DNA of 64,000 nt from positions 1 through 64,000 of the forward strand of contig NZ_NPBJ01000018.1 of assembly GCF_002272075.1 (NCBI RefSeq), in the 5' to 3' direction. Shown piece by piece: positions 17,083 to 28,243 of the stretch (its first letter is position 1; every line of letters starts with the position of its first letter). Origin of the DNA: Terribacillus saccharophilus (lineage in GTDB: Bacteria; Bacillota; Bacilli; Bacillales; Amphibacillaceae). The notes under the pieces are model-generated. The model was not told where the DNA came from. It saw only the letters and a list, made by a program, of their open reading frames with translations, and searched no databases. The position numbers were made by a program, and so were the translations under genes.

Positions 17083-18017
17083 CTATCTCCTTTCTTGAAT
17101 GTACCGGTAGCAATCAAATAGATAATGCTGATCACAAAGATGATAAGCATTAGTACGACACCAAGTGCAGCTCCGAAGCCCATGTCATTTTGCTGAATAC
17201 CTTGCTGGTATATATAGGCCGCAATCGAAAGGCCGATGTTACCAGGAGATCCTACAGCCCAGAAAACATAACTTTCTTCGAACATACGGAAGCCGTTGAT
17301 GATTGTAATCGTACTAACGAAAATAATGATCGGCTTCAGCATCGGCATCGTTATGAAACGGAAGCGCTGCAATCTGGTGGCGCCATCAATTTCAGCAGCT
17401 TCGTACATCTCATCCGGTACATTTTGTAAGGCTGCTAAGAAGTAGAGGATATTCACACCGATCCAGCGCCAGCAGGCAAGCAAGACCATAAGACCGATTG
17501 CTGCCCATGGAGTAAACATCCACTTGAGTGGATCAAAGCCGAACACCCCAATGAGTTGGTTTGCGACCGCCCCTTGCTGCTCACTAAACATGAAGCGGAA
17601 AATCATACCACCGACAATCGTCGATGTAAGCGCCGGTATGAAAAGCGATGCCCGGAAAAGCGTCCGGAAGCGGACATGCTTCGAGTTCAGGATAACCGCA
17701 AGTACCATCGGAATGATGGTCAGAATTATTACGGTAAAAACCACGTAAGCCGTCGTATTCGACACAGCCCGATAAAATGTCGGATTCAGTACTCGCTCAT
17801 AGTTACTCATTCCGATGAATTCCACTTGTCCAGGAAGCACGCTCTGGAAACTCATGATTACTCCCTGAATAGCCGGATACACTGTGAAAAGGAGCAGAGA
17901 CAGTACAAATGGCGATATGAAAACGAATGGTACTACCTTTTTTGAATTCAGAAACCGGAGGAACTTATTCTGTTTCTTCCGTGTTCTCACCGGTGATACT
18001 GGCGTAACTGTATTCAT
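17079..18017 (-). CDS. araP: Arabino-oligosaccharide ABC transporter permease AraP
   Basis: 312 residues, six membrane segments and the EAA loop (EAAEIDGATRLQRFRFITMPML). The frame is open to 18071, but GGGTGAGGGGGG before the ATG at 18017 fixes the start. Begins 19 bases after the first GH51 gene and overlaps araQ. CUT1-type permease partner of AraQ. Confidence 0.92.
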   Translation of the reverse strand: MNTVTPVSPVRTRKKQNKFLRFLNSKKVVPFVFISPFVLSLLLFTVYPAIQGVIMSFQSVLPGQVEFIGMSNYERVLNPTFYRAVSNTTAYVVFTVIILTIIPMVLAVILNSKHVRFRTLFRASLFIPALTSTIVGGMIFRFMFSEQQGAVANQLIGVFGFDPLKWMFTPWAAIGLMVLLACWRWIGVNILYFLAALQNVPDEMYEAAEIDGATRLQRFRFITMPMLKPIIIFVSTITIINGFRMFEESYVFWAVGSPGNIGLSIAAYIYQQGIQQNDMGFGAALGVVLMLIIFVISIIYLIATGTFKKGDR

Positions 18018-18036
18018 TACAATCCCCCCCTCACCC

Positions 18037-19557
<1,521 letters not shown>

Positions 19558-19581
19558 TTATCCCCACTCCTCTTTCTTTTT

Positions 19582-19596
19582 TGATAACGCTTACAA
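19582..19596 (-). promoter_or_regulatory. cre site upstream of the arabinan operon
   Basis: Minus-strand TTGTAAGCGTTATCA matches WTGNAANCGNWNNCW at all fixed positions. It lies 25 bases upstream of the first start codon and downstream of the promoter, a road-block position for CcpA. Confidence 0.8.
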
Positions 19597-19626
19597 TTAA
19601 GGTAAAAAAAGAAGGTGACACATATC

Positions 19627-19688
19627 GCATCACGTACGAACATATTCCACCTAATATCTCCACATCCAGAAATATGTACGTATAAGTT
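19627..19688. promoter_or_regulatory. Two AraR-type operators
   Basis: ATCACGTACGAACATAT (centre about 19635.5) and ATATGTACGTATAAGTT (centre 19679.5). Both carry the ACGTAC/TACGTA core of AraR boxes. Centres are 44 bases apart, close to four helical turns, as in the cooperative paired sites known from Bacillus subtilis AraR. They lie just downstream of the -10 box. Confidence 0.75.
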
Positions 19689-19697
19689 TATATATTC

Positions 19698-19726
19698 AGT
19701 ATAGACAGATGTGTCTGTAAAAACAA
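19698..19726 (-). promoter_or_regulatory. Promoter of the nine-gene arabinan operon
   Basis: Minus-strand TTGTTT (19721-19726) and TATACT (19698-19703) with a 17-base spacer, immediately upstream of the AraR boxes. Confidence 0.65.
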
Positions 19727-19756
19727 GCGTTTTTTGCATTAGATGGAAGAAATATA

Positions 19757-19793
19757 AAAACCCCAAGCTGCTGAATTGCTGCTTGGGGTTTTA
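19757..19793 (-). terminator. Terminator of araN
   Basis: Stem ACCCCAAGCAGC / GCTGCTTGGGGT with one internal offset and T runs on both sides, 13 bases after the araN stop codon. It separates araN from the permease operon. Confidence 0.88.
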
Positions 19794-19805
19794 GAGTCCT
19801 AGTTA

Positions 19806-21143
19806 TTACTTCATACTACTTTCAATTTTATCAGCAGCTTCTTTCATTGCTTCCTCAGGAGTCTTATTCTTCTGCCTCAGCACAGAATCTGCAATTATAG
19901 TATTATACTCCGTCGAAACATCCGGTGTATTTTCGGTAATATTTAGTGTGTTAATCTCATCCTTTATCTCCAAGAGCATATCGAAGATACCTTCACCAAA
20001 GAATTGATAATACTCGTTATCTTCTCTGACTGCTTCACTTTCCCATACATCCCAGCGAGGCGGGTCAAATCCGAGAACCTTCCATAGGTTGATGCTTCCC
20101 TCTTCCGAGATCTTTGTATAAGCCAGGAATTCCTTCGCCAAGTCCGTCTCTTCTGACTGATTGGTTACGACTGTTCCTGTACCACCCATACCAGCCGATC
20201 TTTTACCGCCTTCTTCCCAGGCAGGAAGCGGCTTGATGGCAATTTTACCTTCCATTTCCGGCATGTTATCAAGGAAACGTCCCATGTACCAAAGCGGCGC
20301 TAGGATAGCAGCTGATTTTCCTTCTGAATAATACTTATAGAAATCCTCTGATTGGTTCATTCCACCAGGAGTAAGTTCAGCAATTTTTTCTGTATAAATG
20401 GCATCATACAAGAATTGAAGGGTATTTACATTGGTTTCGTTATCCAATGTCAAATTTCCTTCCGTATCAAAGAAATCTGAATCCTGCTGTGAAACCATCG
20501 GCCACAAATCCATCAGAAAGTCGCCTGTACCGACGTTCCACATAACTGCATCTGTCTTTTCCGTCACTTGTTTACCGGCTTCTACGAAGTCATCCCACGT
20601 CTGAATGGAATCGATATCCACTCCAGCTTGATCCATAATTTCTGTATTATAATACATGACAGTTGCACCTACATGAGTCGGAACGCCATAATAATCGCCT
20701 TCTTTTGCATATAGATCAAAACGAGCCTCTACGGAATCAGCAAGTACCGGCTCTACATATTCGTTCATTGGCTCAAGCTGCGGTGTTCCTTGTAAAAAGT
20801 TCGGAAACTTACTTAATTCGATATCCGCAATATCCGGTGCACCTTTACCTGATTGCAGACTAAGCAGCAGGTTATTATGCATATTATCGTATGGATACGT
20901 TTCAGCTACGAGCTTGATTGGTCGATCCGGGAATTCTTCATTCCAGCGTTCGGCTGAATCCTTGAATAAATCCATATGTTGACCAACAAATGTCCAATAA
21001 GTCAATTCTGTTGCATTCTCCAGATCTGCACCGACAACTTCCGTTTCATCCGCTTCACTGCCTCCACCACCACTGCCTTTGCTACAAGCAACCAGTACGA
21101 TGATCATCAAACCGATCATCAGTGCCTTCAAGACCTTCTTCAT
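19806..21143 (-). CDS. araN: Arabino-oligosaccharide-binding lipoprotein AraN
   Basis: 445 residues. The start MKKVLKALMIGLMIIVLVAC is a lipoprotein signal with the lipobox Cys at residue 20, followed by a Gly/Ser linker and a family 1 solute-binding fold (ELTYWTFVGQHMDLFKDSAERWNEEFP). It captures arabinose oligomers outside the cell for AraP/AraQ. Unlike B. subtilis, where araN sits between araM and araP, here it is a separate unit with its own promoter, cre site and terminator, which would allow higher binding-protein levels. Confidence 0.88.
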   Translation of the reverse strand: MKKVLKALMIGLMIIVLVACSKGSGGGGSEADETEVVGADLENATELTYWTFVGQHMDLFKDSAERWNEEFPDRPIKLVAETYPYDNMHNNLLLSLQSGKGAPDIADIELSKFPNFLQGTPQLEPMNEYVEPVLADSVEARFDLYAKEGDYYGVPTHVGATVMYYNTEIMDQAGVDIDSIQTWDDFVEAGKQVTEKTDAVMWNVGTGDFLMDLWPMVSQQDSDFFDTEGNLTLDNETNVNTLQFLYDAIYTEKIAELTPGGMNQSEDFYKYYSEGKSAAILAPLWYMGRFLDNMPEMEGKIAIKPLPAWEEGGKRSAGMGGTGTVVTNQSEETDLAKEFLAYTKISEEGSINLWKVLGFDPPRWDVWESEAVREDNEYYQFFGEGIFDMLLEIKDEINTLNITENTPDVSTEYNTIIADSVLRQKNKTPEEAMKEAADKIESSMK

Positions 21144-21181
21144 AAAGCTACCCCCTCATTTTTAGACTCAACAAGCAGTAT

Positions 21182-21196
21182 TTGAAAGCGTTTACT
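21182..21196 (+). promoter_or_regulatory. cre site upstream of araN
   Basis: TTGAAAGCGTTTACT matches the cre consensus WTGNAANCGNWNNCW at all fixed positions, about 40 bases upstream of the araN start and downstream of its promoter. Confidence 0.8.
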
Positions 21197-21299
21197 AAAG
21201 AGGTCATACCTCCCTTTCCGTACTCGGCCAACTTGGGAATAGTCTAGATGATAGCGCATACATTTTGGTGTGTCGGCCTATACGATGCGTGTTACATAT

Positions 21300-21328
21300 A
21301 TCCTATCACCGCTCTCCTAATCAGTCAA
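21300..21328 (-). promoter_or_regulatory. Promoter of araN
   Basis: Minus-strand TTGACT (21323-21328) and TAGGAT (21300-21305), spacer 17. The long leader (about 150 bases) contains the cre site. Confidence 0.6.
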
Positions 21329-21352
21329 TAAGTTTTACAATATTATCTTTAC

Positions 21353-21410
21353 AACTTATACGAACAAGATTTTACAATGAGAAATGATATAGAATACTTA
21401 TTCAACAAGT
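21353..21410. promoter_or_regulatory. AraR-type operator pair between araR and araN
   Basis: ACTTATACGAACAAGAT (21353-21369) is a good AraR box. A weaker copy with one base missing, ACTTATTCAACAAGT, lies at 21396-21410, about 41 bases away. They sit upstream of the araN -35 box. Confidence 0.55.
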
Positions 21411-21412
21411 TA

Positions 21413-21443
21413 TAAAAAAATGGAGCTGATTAACTCAGCTCCA
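21413..21443 (-). terminator. Terminator of araR
   Basis: Minus-strand ATGGAGCTGA-gttaa-TCAGCTCCAT, a ten-pair perfect stem, followed by TTTTTTT. Confidence 0.9.
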
Positions 21444-21448
21444 TCTGT

Positions 21449-22579
21449 TTACTTTATTTTTTCTAATGCATCTGCTTTAATGGCTTGGGTTGACTGCCTT
21501 GGTACTAGCTTTGTCGGGAAGACAACACTCTCAATCGCCCCTTCAGAGCCTTTGCCCTGATTACTCTCGATTAGATCCAGAATCAATTTACCAGCTGCCT
21601 TGCCAAGCTCTGCTTTCGGGTGTTCAACAGAAGTCAGTTTCACTTCCGATAATTCAGTCAGGAAGGAATTATCAAAGCCTACAATCGACATATCCTGAGG
21701 AATTTTCATATTACGTTCTCGCAGCACATTGATCAGTTTGATAGCCAGTTCATCATTATAGCATACCAATCCAGTTGGCTTGGCATCTGTTTGATTCAAT
21801 AATGCTTCAAGCTCCTGTATTGGTTTGTCATGTTTCTCCTCCGTACTGTATGTCACGATATGCTTCGGATTAATTGGCACTTTATATTCGCGATGCGCCT
21901 TTAAATAACCTTTCATCCGCAGCGTTCCCTGCATGTCGTCCGTTTTGAAGAAACCGATAATATCCTGGTGTCCTTGCTTGATGAGATGCTCTGTTTGCAA
22001 AAAAGCACCACGCTCGTCATCGACAAGTACTCGATACGGCTCCAGAGCATCATAATAAGCATTAATCATAATATATGGAATTTGCAGCCGCTCCAAATTC
22101 AAATAATAGTTGATATTCGGGTTGGCAGATGCACTCTTGGTTGGCTCAATAATAGCACCGTCAAATCCTGTAGTGATAATCCTCTCTAAATACTCCCGCT
22201 CTTTTTCATGATCATTATTCGTATTGAACAGGCTCACATTATAGCCGCGATCACTTAAATACGCTTCTGCTCCGCGAATGATTGATGGGAAAATATAATC
22301 GGAGATATACGTCGTTACGATGGCAATATTTTTATTTTGCATAGCGTTCTGCTGCAGCTGATGTTTCGACCGATCAGCACAGAATGTACCCGCACCTTGT
22401 TCTCTGTAAAGCCAGCCTTCATTTACCAACTCACCAATTGCCAGCCGTACGGTATGACGGCTCACATCAAATTGCTTCATCATCTCACTCTCAGACGGAA
22501 TCTTTGCATGTGGCTCATACGTACCATCGAGGATTTTGGACTTTATTGCCTGTTTTACAATTGCATACTTTGTCTGCAT
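21449..22579 (-). CDS. araR: Arabinose repressor AraR (GntR/LacI chimera)
   Basis: 376 residues. The N terminus is a GntR winged helix (KYAIVKQAIKSKILDGTYEPHAKIPSESEMMKQFDVSRHTVRLAIGELVNEG, about residues 4-55). From about residue 80 a LacI/PBP-type sensor follows (NIAIVTTYISDYIFPSIIRGAEAYL). That fusion is diagnostic of AraR, which releases DNA when it binds L-arabinose. Predicted operators occur in front of this gene, the arabinan operon, araN, araDBA and the neighbouring Crp-like gene. Reading is on the minus strand; its own box at 22600-22616 suggests autoregulation. Confidence 0.92.
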   Translation of the reverse strand: MQTKYAIVKQAIKSKILDGTYEPHAKIPSESEMMKQFDVSRHTVRLAIGELVNEGWLYREQGAGTFCADRSKHQLQQNAMQNKNIAIVTTYISDYIFPSIIRGAEAYLSDRGYNVSLFNTNNDHEKEREYLERIITTGFDGAIIEPTKSASANPNINYYLNLERLQIPYIMINAYYDALEPYRVLVDDERGAFLQTEHLIKQGHQDIIGFFKTDDMQGTLRMKGYLKAHREYKVPINPKHIVTYSTEEKHDKPIQELEALLNQTDAKPTGLVCYNDELAIKLINVLRERNMKIPQDMSIVGFDNSFLTELSEVKLTSVEHPKAELGKAAGKLILDLIESNQGKGSEGAIESVVFPTKLVPRQSTQAIKADALEKIK

Positions 22580-22599
22580 AACTTACACCAGCTTCCTTC

Positions 22600-22616
22600 A
22601 CATGTTCGTATAAGTT
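22600..22616. promoter_or_regulatory. AraR-type operator in front of araR
   Basis: ACATGTTCGTATAAGTT, centre 22607.5, 21-37 bases upstream of the araR start codon. It shares the TTCGTATAAGTT half with the box upstream of the arabinan operon. Confidence 0.7.
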
Positions 22617-22765
22617 AGCATAACACATGAGAGAGGATTGGGCACTATGTTGCTATAAATACATTCAATCAAAAGCCATGTGATGGTAAGGGGAAGATTT
22701 CTTCCGTCTTTTGCCGATTAGATAACGATATGATACGATCGGGACATATGTCCTTTCCTTTTCAA

Positions 22766-22781
22766 TCTACGTACATATAAT
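22766..22781 (+). promoter_or_regulatory. AraR-type operator overlapping the -10 box of the Crp-like gene
   Basis: TCTACGTACATATAA is the reverse form of the box TTATACGTACATATT and overlaps a TATAAT at 22776-22781, which lies 23 bases upstream of the Crp-like start codon. It suggests AraR control of that gene. Confidence 0.5.
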
Positions 22782-22804
22782 ATAAGTAAAAGGCAGGCCT
22801 GTGT

Positions 22805-23503
22805 ATGCAACTTATACATGACGAAACGCTGCTAGAATTTTATATAGAGAAATATGGAATCAGGCAGCACTTCCCATCTGAAGTTATGAATCATTTTTGT
22901 TTATACAGCGCCAGTATCGGTGATGCTATCTGCGCACAAGGAGAACACGTAACGCAGCTGTATCTGCTCGTTAAAGGGAAAGCTACTGTATCCTATGTTG
23001 CAGAGAATGGCAAAAAACTGATTGTTTCATTCAAGCAAGCTTTTGAATTATTTGGTGATATAGAATATATCAAACAGATAGATGCATTACATACAGTAGA
23101 GGCTGCGAGTGTTGTCCATCTGATCGGGATACCAATTGATTCACTACATACATACGCGGCTTCATATCCGCTATTTCTGCAGCTCCTGCTCTGCGAAGTA
23201 ACAGAGAAATTCCAGCTGAAATCAAGAGCGTTCAGTTTCAGTCTGACACACGGAGCACTCACCAGGTTAGCTAGCTATCTAATGCTTGTGATGACAGCAG
23301 ATGACGGCAGACAGCTGACCGGCCCCTTGCCAACTAGCCGAACAAGCGATATTGCGGATCATATCGGGACGACCTCTCGGCATGTGAACCGTTTACTTTC
23401 TACATTAGCTAAGGAAGGCATTATTAAACGCCGCAAAGGGGCAATATCTATAAAAGACTGGGAAAAGCTTGAGCAGCTAGCACATCAATCAATCTATTCC
23501 TAA
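22805..23503 (+). CDS. Crp/Fnr-family transcriptional regulator (YeiL-like)
   Basis: 232 residues: a cyclic-nucleotide-binding-type beta-roll in the first 120 residues (GDAICAQGEHVTQLYLLVKGKATVSYV), a long dimer helix and a C-terminal helix-turn-helix (SDIADHIGTTSRHVNRLLSTLAKEGIIKRRKGAI). The Arg/Glu pattern for cAMP binding is not preserved and the Cys set for an Fnr cluster is absent, so the signal is unknown. It is divergent from araR and followed after 18 bases by a HAD phosphatase gene. An AraR-like box overlaps its promoter. Confidence 0.8.
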   Translation: MQLIHDETLLEFYIEKYGIRQHFPSEVMNHFCLYSASIGDAICAQGEHVTQLYLLVKGKATVSYVAENGKKLIVSFKQAFELFGDIEYIKQIDALHTVEAASVVHLIGIPIDSLHTYAASYPLFLQLLLCEVTEKFQLKSRAFSFSLTHGALTRLASYLMLVMTADDGRQLTGPLPTSRTSDIADHIGTTSRHVNRLLSTLAKEGIIKRRKGAISIKDWEKLEQLAHQSIYS

Positions 23504-23521
23504 TAACTGGAGGAAGACAAC

Positions 23522-24211
23522 ATGACAAAACAATATGATGCTTTATTTTTTGACGTTGACAACACCATTCTAGACTTCACAAAAACCGAGCAAGAAGCTC
23601 TGCCGCTTCTATTCAACCAGCACGGTCTGCCATCAGATGAAGCAGCTATGACTGCGTACCGCACCATCAACCAGCGATTGTGGAGTTCTTTTGAAAAAGG
23701 GGAAATCAATCGTGATACTGTTGTTAGTTCCAGATTCACAGAATTCTTCGCCCTCTATGACCAGCAAGTAGACGGAGCTGATTTGGATGCTGCTTATCGC
23801 GAGCTGCTCGCACAAGGAAGACATATGATAGCTGGCGCAGCAGAAGTGTTGGAAAAACTGTCCGAGCACTATCCCTTATACATCGTGACAAACGGCGTTT
23901 CTGAGACACAATTCCGCCGTCTGAAAGCGACCGGACTGCTTCCTTACTTCCAGTCTGTTTTTGTTTCTGAAGATACCGGATTCCAAAAACCGATGGCAGG
24001 TTTCTTTGATTATGTGTTTGAACGCGTTCCTGGAATTGAACCAGAACGTTCATTGATCATCGGAGATTCCTTAGTAGCAGATATCCAAGGAGGAAATATG
24101 GCTGGTATGGACACCTGCTGGTTCAACCCAGGCAGACTGCCGAACCACCTTCCGCTTCATCCGGATTTTGAAATAACTAAATTAGAGGATTTACTGGATA
24201 TTCTGAAGTAA
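23522..24211 (+). CDS. HAD-family noncanonical pyrimidine nucleotidase (YjjG/YfnB-like)
   Basis: 229 residues with HAD motif I FFDVDNTILDF (Asp11, Asp13), a C1 helical cap, motif II YIVTNGV, motif III QKP and motif IV IIGDSLVADIQGG. The DVDNT variant and overall length match the YjjG group, which dephosphorylates damaged or noncanonical nucleoside monophosphates. Preceded by GGAGGAAG and 18 bases after the Crp-like gene, so the two form an operon. Whether it helps in arabinose use or simply neighbours it is not known. Confidence 0.85.
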   Translation: MTKQYDALFFDVDNTILDFTKTEQEALPLLFNQHGLPSDEAAMTAYRTINQRLWSSFEKGEINRDTVVSSRFTEFFALYDQQVDGADLDAAYRELLAQGRHMIAGAAEVLEKLSEHYPLYIVTNGVSETQFRRLKATGLLPYFQSVFVSEDTGFQKPMAGFFDYVFERVPGIEPERSLIIGDSLVADIQGGNMAGMDTCWFNPGRLPNHLPLHPDFEITKLEDLLDILK

Positions 24212-24271
24212 AAAAAGGTGTGTGCAATACTTTAATTTATAATCGAAATTTAACTAGAAAGAGTGTGACAA

Positions 24272-24298
24272 AAAAAAGGGGCTTCTACGCCCCTTTTT
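24272..24298. terminator. Bidirectional terminator between the HAD gene and araA
   Basis: AAAAAGGGGC-ttcta-CGCCCCTTTTT with A and T runs on both sides, serving the convergent HAD and araDBA transcripts. Confidence 0.85.
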
Positions 24299-24337
24299 GG
24301 TTTTTCTTTCGATTTTATAAAGAATGACAAATTGATC

Positions 24338-25813
24338 TTATTTCCATACCAACTGGTTCCACTGCAACTCTTTCCGGAACTGTTTTAGGTTTGTATTATT
24401 ATCAATCGTCACACATTCAATGCCGACCAATTCCGCAAAGTCCTCAAGCTGCTCTGCTGTGAGCGCAAACGACAGCGCCGTATGATGGGCACCACCAGCA
24501 TAGATCCACGCTTCTGTTGCTTCGCTCAAGGACGGCTGCGGCTTCCAAAGTACTTTGGCAACCGGTAGATTCGGTGTTTCTTTTTCAGATTCGACAGCGT
24601 CCACTTTGTTGATAATCATGCGGAAACGTCCGCCGAGCTCGATAATTGAGACATTGACCGCTTCACCGGCAATACCGTCAAATACAATGCGAGCCGGATC
24701 TTCCTTGCCGCCGATACCGAGCGGATGCACTTGGATGGACGGTCGATTTACTGCCACTGTCGGACAGACCTCCAGCATGTGCGATCCTAGAATTAGTTCA
24801 TTACCTTCTTCTAAATGATACGTGTAATCCTCCATAAAGGATGTCCTATCATTATTTGCCATCGCCTTCAGCAAACGCACAAGTGCTGCTGTACGCCAGT
24901 CTCCTTCTCCGGCAAAGCCATAGCCCTGTGCCATTAGGTGCTGGACAGCAAGACCTGGGAGCTGCTTCATACCGTGCAGATCTTCAAAGTTTGTGCTGAA
25001 TGCCTGATAACCTCCGCGATCTAAGAAACGCTTCAATGCAACTCCAATGCGCGCCTGCTCCCGAACAGAAGCTAGCTGATCTTCTTCTGTCGGAAGATCA
25101 TAAGATTCCTTATACGTCGATATCAATTCATCAACGTCGGATTCACTAACTTCCTTCATTTCGGCAACAAGATCACCGATACCGTAATAATCGACAGTCC
25201 AGCCAAATTTAATCTGAGCTTCGACCTTATCACCGTCTGTGACCGCTACCGTGCGCATATTATCACCAAAGCGTGCTACTTTGATCTGCTGACTCTCATT
25301 AAATCCTACGGCAGTCGTCATCCAATCCGCGACCCGATTTTGTATGTCTTTGTTGCCCCAATATCCAACAATGACTTTTCTAGCTTTATTGAGACGCGTT
25401 CCCATGAAGCCATATTCGCGGTCACCATGAGCGGATTGGTTCAGGTTCATAAAGTCCATATCGATTGTATCCCATGGCACATCACGGTTGTATTGCGTGT
25501 GCAAATGCAGCAATGGTTTCTGTAATGTCTTCAATCCGCCAATCCACATCTTTGCAGGTGAAAATGTGTGCATCCAAGTGATCAACCCTGCACATTCTGG
25601 ATCTGCATTCGCTTCCAGACTTACACGCTGAATATCAGCTGCATTTGTCAGCACTTCCTTGAAGGCGATTGGAAACGGTAATGTTCCTTGTTCATTCAGT
25701 TTGTTTACCAAATCCTCAGAGTTCCCCTGCACTTGATTAAGCGTTTCTTCTCCGTATAAGTGCTGGCTTCCTGTCACGAACCAGAAAACATATGGCTTTA
25801 CTTGCAACATCAT
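24338..25813 (-). CDS. araA: L-arabinose isomerase
   Basis: 491 residues, the usual AraA length (about 495). It starts with the diagnostic YVFWFVTGSQHLYGEETL and contains GEGDWRTAALVRL and HMLEVCP. It converts L-arabinose to L-ribulose with Mn2+ in the cytoplasm. Two ATG codons follow each other; the second (25810) is better spaced from GGGGGAG. Last gene of the araDBA operon, 10 bases after araB. Confidence 0.97.
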   Translation of the reverse strand: MMLQVKPYVFWFVTGSQHLYGEETLNQVQGNSEDLVNKLNEQGTLPFPIAFKEVLTNAADIQRVSLEANADPECAGLITWMHTFSPAKMWIGGLKTLQKPLLHLHTQYNRDVPWDTIDMDFMNLNQSAHGDREYGFMGTRLNKARKVIVGYWGNKDIQNRVADWMTTAVGFNESQQIKVARFGDNMRTVAVTDGDKVEAQIKFGWTVDYYGIGDLVAEMKEVSESDVDELISTYKESYDLPTEEDQLASVREQARIGVALKRFLDRGGYQAFSTNFEDLHGMKQLPGLAVQHLMAQGYGFAGEGDWRTAALVRLLKAMANNDRTSFMEDYTYHLEEGNELILGSHMLEVCPTVAVNRPSIQVHPLGIGGKEDPARIVFDGIAGEAVNVSIIELGGRFRMIINKVDAVESEKETPNLPVAKVLWKPQPSLSEATEAWIYAGGAHHTALSFALTAEQLEDFAELVGIECVTIDNNTNLKQFRKELQWNQLVWK

Positions 25814-25823
25814 AGCTCCCCCT

Positions 25824-27518
25824 TTATTTTTGTACTGTGAGTTTTCTTTCAGACTGCGACCGAATTGTTTTCAAGCGCTTCATCACGTCGTTGGCTCCCC
25901 TGCCAAAGTAATCGTGCAGTGTGTTATATTCCTGATAAATAAGCTCATAGATCTCCACATTTTCCGGTATCGGCTGGATAACTTCTTCCTTCACTCTGGC
26001 CATTCTTTCAGCCGCATCAAGGATGCTGTCATATCCGCCTGCTTCTGCACCAGCAGCTACAGCACCGAACATTGCTGCACCGACAGCTGGCGTTTGCACG
26101 GAGTCAGCAATATAAATAGGTCGGTTCGTTACGTCTGCGAAAATTTGCATGAGCAATTTATTCTTCTGCGGCAAACCGCCGCATGCATAAAGCTCTTCTA
26201 CCGCAACACCACTTTGATGGAAAGCGTCTACAATTTTACGTGTACCAAATGCTGTTGCTTCGAGCAATGCGCGATACACTTCTTCAGGCTTTGTCGCCAG
26301 CGTCAGTCCGAGCACCATGCCGCTTAATTCTGTGTCAACGAGTACCGAACGGTTACCGTTCATCCAGTCAAGCGCCAACAATCCTGTTTCTCCTGGACGA
26401 TACGTACTAGCTCGCTCCTCCAGCCATTGATGCACATTCTGCCCGGCAGCTTCTGCCTGACGATAGACATAAGCCGGCACTTGCTCGTCGACAAACCAGC
26501 CAAAAATGTCCCCAACAGCAGACTGTCCAGCTTCATAGCCATAGTAGCCTTCGATAATGCCATCCTCGACAACACCGCACATTCCTTCAACCGTCCGCTC
26601 TTCTGTACCAAGCAGCATGTGACAAATGGATGTGCCCATTGCCATAACAAGTTTTCCAGGAGTCACAACACCCATTGCAGGAACTGCTGCATGGGCATCG
26701 ACATTTCCTACTGCAATTGCAATACCTGGTGATAGATTCATAGATGCTGCAAATGAGTTCTGGAGTTCTCCAGCTTTTGTTCCGAGAGGATAAACTTCTC
26801 CACGCAGCTTCGTATCAGCCAAATCCCGCATTGCTGGCTGCAGGCTTTCGAAAAAGTCTGCGGTTGGGTAGCCGTCCTGCTTATGCCAGATTGCTTTATA
26901 ACCAGCTGTGCAGCTGTTTCGTTTCAGTTCACCTGTCAGCTGGGAGATGACCCAATCTGTTGCTTCGATAAATTGATCAGCAGCCTCATAAATTTCAGGA
27001 GCTTCATCAGCTATTTGCCATATCTTCGGTATCATCCATTCCGAGCTGATTTTCCCGCCATAGCGAGCTAAGAATTCCTCTCCACGCTCACCGGCAATGT
27101 CATTCAGCTTATTCGCTTCTTCCTGCGCAGCATGATGCTTCCAAAGCTTTACCCAGCTGTGCGGATTATCACGAAATGCCGGATCGAAGCATAGTGGTTC
27201 AAGATTTACATCCACCGGTAAAATTGTACAAGCAGTAAAATCTATTCCGAGTCCAATAACATCAGCCGGCTCTACTCCCGCAGCCTGCATAACCGCCGGC
27301 ACTGATTGGCGCAGTACATCGAGGTAGTCCATTGGATGCTGCAGCGCCCATTCATAGCCAAGTGCTTTATCCAAATGCGGTAGTTTTACATCCATTACAC
27401 CATGACGATATTCCGTCACATGCTCTGCTATTTCCATTCCATCTTGAAGCCGGACGAGCACAGCTCTGCCGGATTGTGTTCCATAATCAATTCCAATCGA
27501 ATATTTTTCCGTACCCAT
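25824..27518 (-). CDS. araB: L-ribulokinase
   Basis: 564 residues of the FGGY kinase family: N-terminal [43 protein letters not shown] and the C-terminal ATP-domain motif [20 protein letters not shown]. It phosphorylates L-ribulose at O5. Middle gene of araDBA, 12 bases after araD. Confidence 0.96.
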   Translation of the reverse strand: MGTEKYSIGIDYGTQSGRAVLVRLQDGMEIAEHVTEYRHGVMDVKLPHLDKALGYEWALQHPMDYLDVLRQSVPAVMQAAGVEPADVIGLGIDFTACTILPVDVNLEPLCFDPAFRDNPHSWVKLWKHHAAQEEANKLNDIAGERGEEFLARYGGKISSEWMIPKIWQIADEAPEIYEAADQFIEATDWVISQLTGELKRNSCTAGYKAIWHKQDGYPTADFFESLQPAMRDLADTKLRGEVYPLGTKAGELQNSFAASMNLSPGIAIAVGNVDAHAAVPAMGVVTPGKLVMAMGTSICHMLLGTEERTVEGMCGVVEDGIIEGYYGYEAGQSAVGDIFGWFVDEQVPAYVYRQAEAAGQNVHQWLEERASTYRPGETGLLALDWMNGNRSVLVDTELSGMVLGLTLATKPEEVYRALLEATAFGTRKIVDAFHQSGVAVEELYACGGLPQKNKLLMQIFADVTNRPIYIADSVQTPAVGAAMFGAVAAGAEAGGYDSILDAAERMARVKEEVIQPIPENVEIYELIYQEYNTLHDYFGRGANDVMKRLKTIRSQSERKLTVQK

Positions 27519-27530
27519 GGAATTCTCCTC

Positions 27531-28229
27531 CTAAGTGGTCTGGCCGTAGTATGCGTCAGCCCCGTGTTTTCGTAGATAATGTTTATCCAAAAGCTGCTGG
27601 TCCATATCCTCCACCTGCTGATCCAGCTGATAAGACAGATGTGCAATCTTAGCCACTTCTTCCAGCACTACAGCGTTATGTACCGCTTCGGCCGGTGTTT
27701 TTCCCCAATTGAAAGGAGCATGTTTGTGTACAAGCACACTCGGCACCTGATTTGGATCAAGCCCCTTCGTCCGGAATGTCTCTACAATCACATTACCCGT
27801 CTCCAGCTCATAGTCCTTTTGAATCTCTTGTCCGGTCATCGGCCGGGTGCAAGGGACAGTTCCATAGAAGTAGTCCGCATGAGTTGTACCAAGTGCAGGC
27901 ACCCCTTTGCCTGATTGTGCAAAGGATGTTGCCCACGTAGAATGCGTATGGACGATTCCGCCAATATCTTCAAAATGCTTATACAAAACCAGATGAGTCG
28001 CGGTATCTGATGAAGGCTTCATGTCGCCTTCTACTACTTCGCCATCCAGGTTAACAACTACCATATCCTTTACCGTCAGCTTCTCATATGCCACACCACT
28101 CGGCTTGATAACCACCAGCCCGGCATCTCTATTGATACCGCTTACATTTCCCCACGTAAAAGTTACCAGCTCATGCTTTGGAAGGTCTAAATTCGCTTGC
28201 AGTACCTGTTCCTTTAATTCCTCCAGCAT
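27531..28229 (-). CDS. araD: L-ribulose-5-phosphate 4-epimerase
   Basis: 232 residues of the class II aldolase fold: [18 protein letters not shown], zinc ligands in [15 protein letters not shown] and the distal [12 protein letters not shown]. It yields D-xylulose 5-phosphate for the pentose phosphate pathway. The frame can begin at a GTG (28238), but AAGAGGTGG before the ATG at 28229 supports the ATG. It is the first gene of the operon, so the order is D-B-A, the reverse of the B. subtilis araABD order. Confidence 0.95.
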   Translation of the reverse strand: MLEELKEQVLQANLDLPKHELVTFTWGNVSGINRDAGLVVIKPSGVAYEKLTVKDMVVVNLDGEVVEGDMKPSSDTATHLVLYKHFEDIGGIVHTHSTWATSFAQSGKGVPALGTTHADYFYGTVPCTRPMTGQEIQKDYELETGNVIVETFRTKGLDPNQVPSVLVHKHAPFNWGKTPAEAVHNAVVLEEVAKIAHLSYQLDQQVEDMDQQLLDKHYLRKHGADAYYGQTT

Positions 28230-28243
28230 TAGGTCCACCTCTT

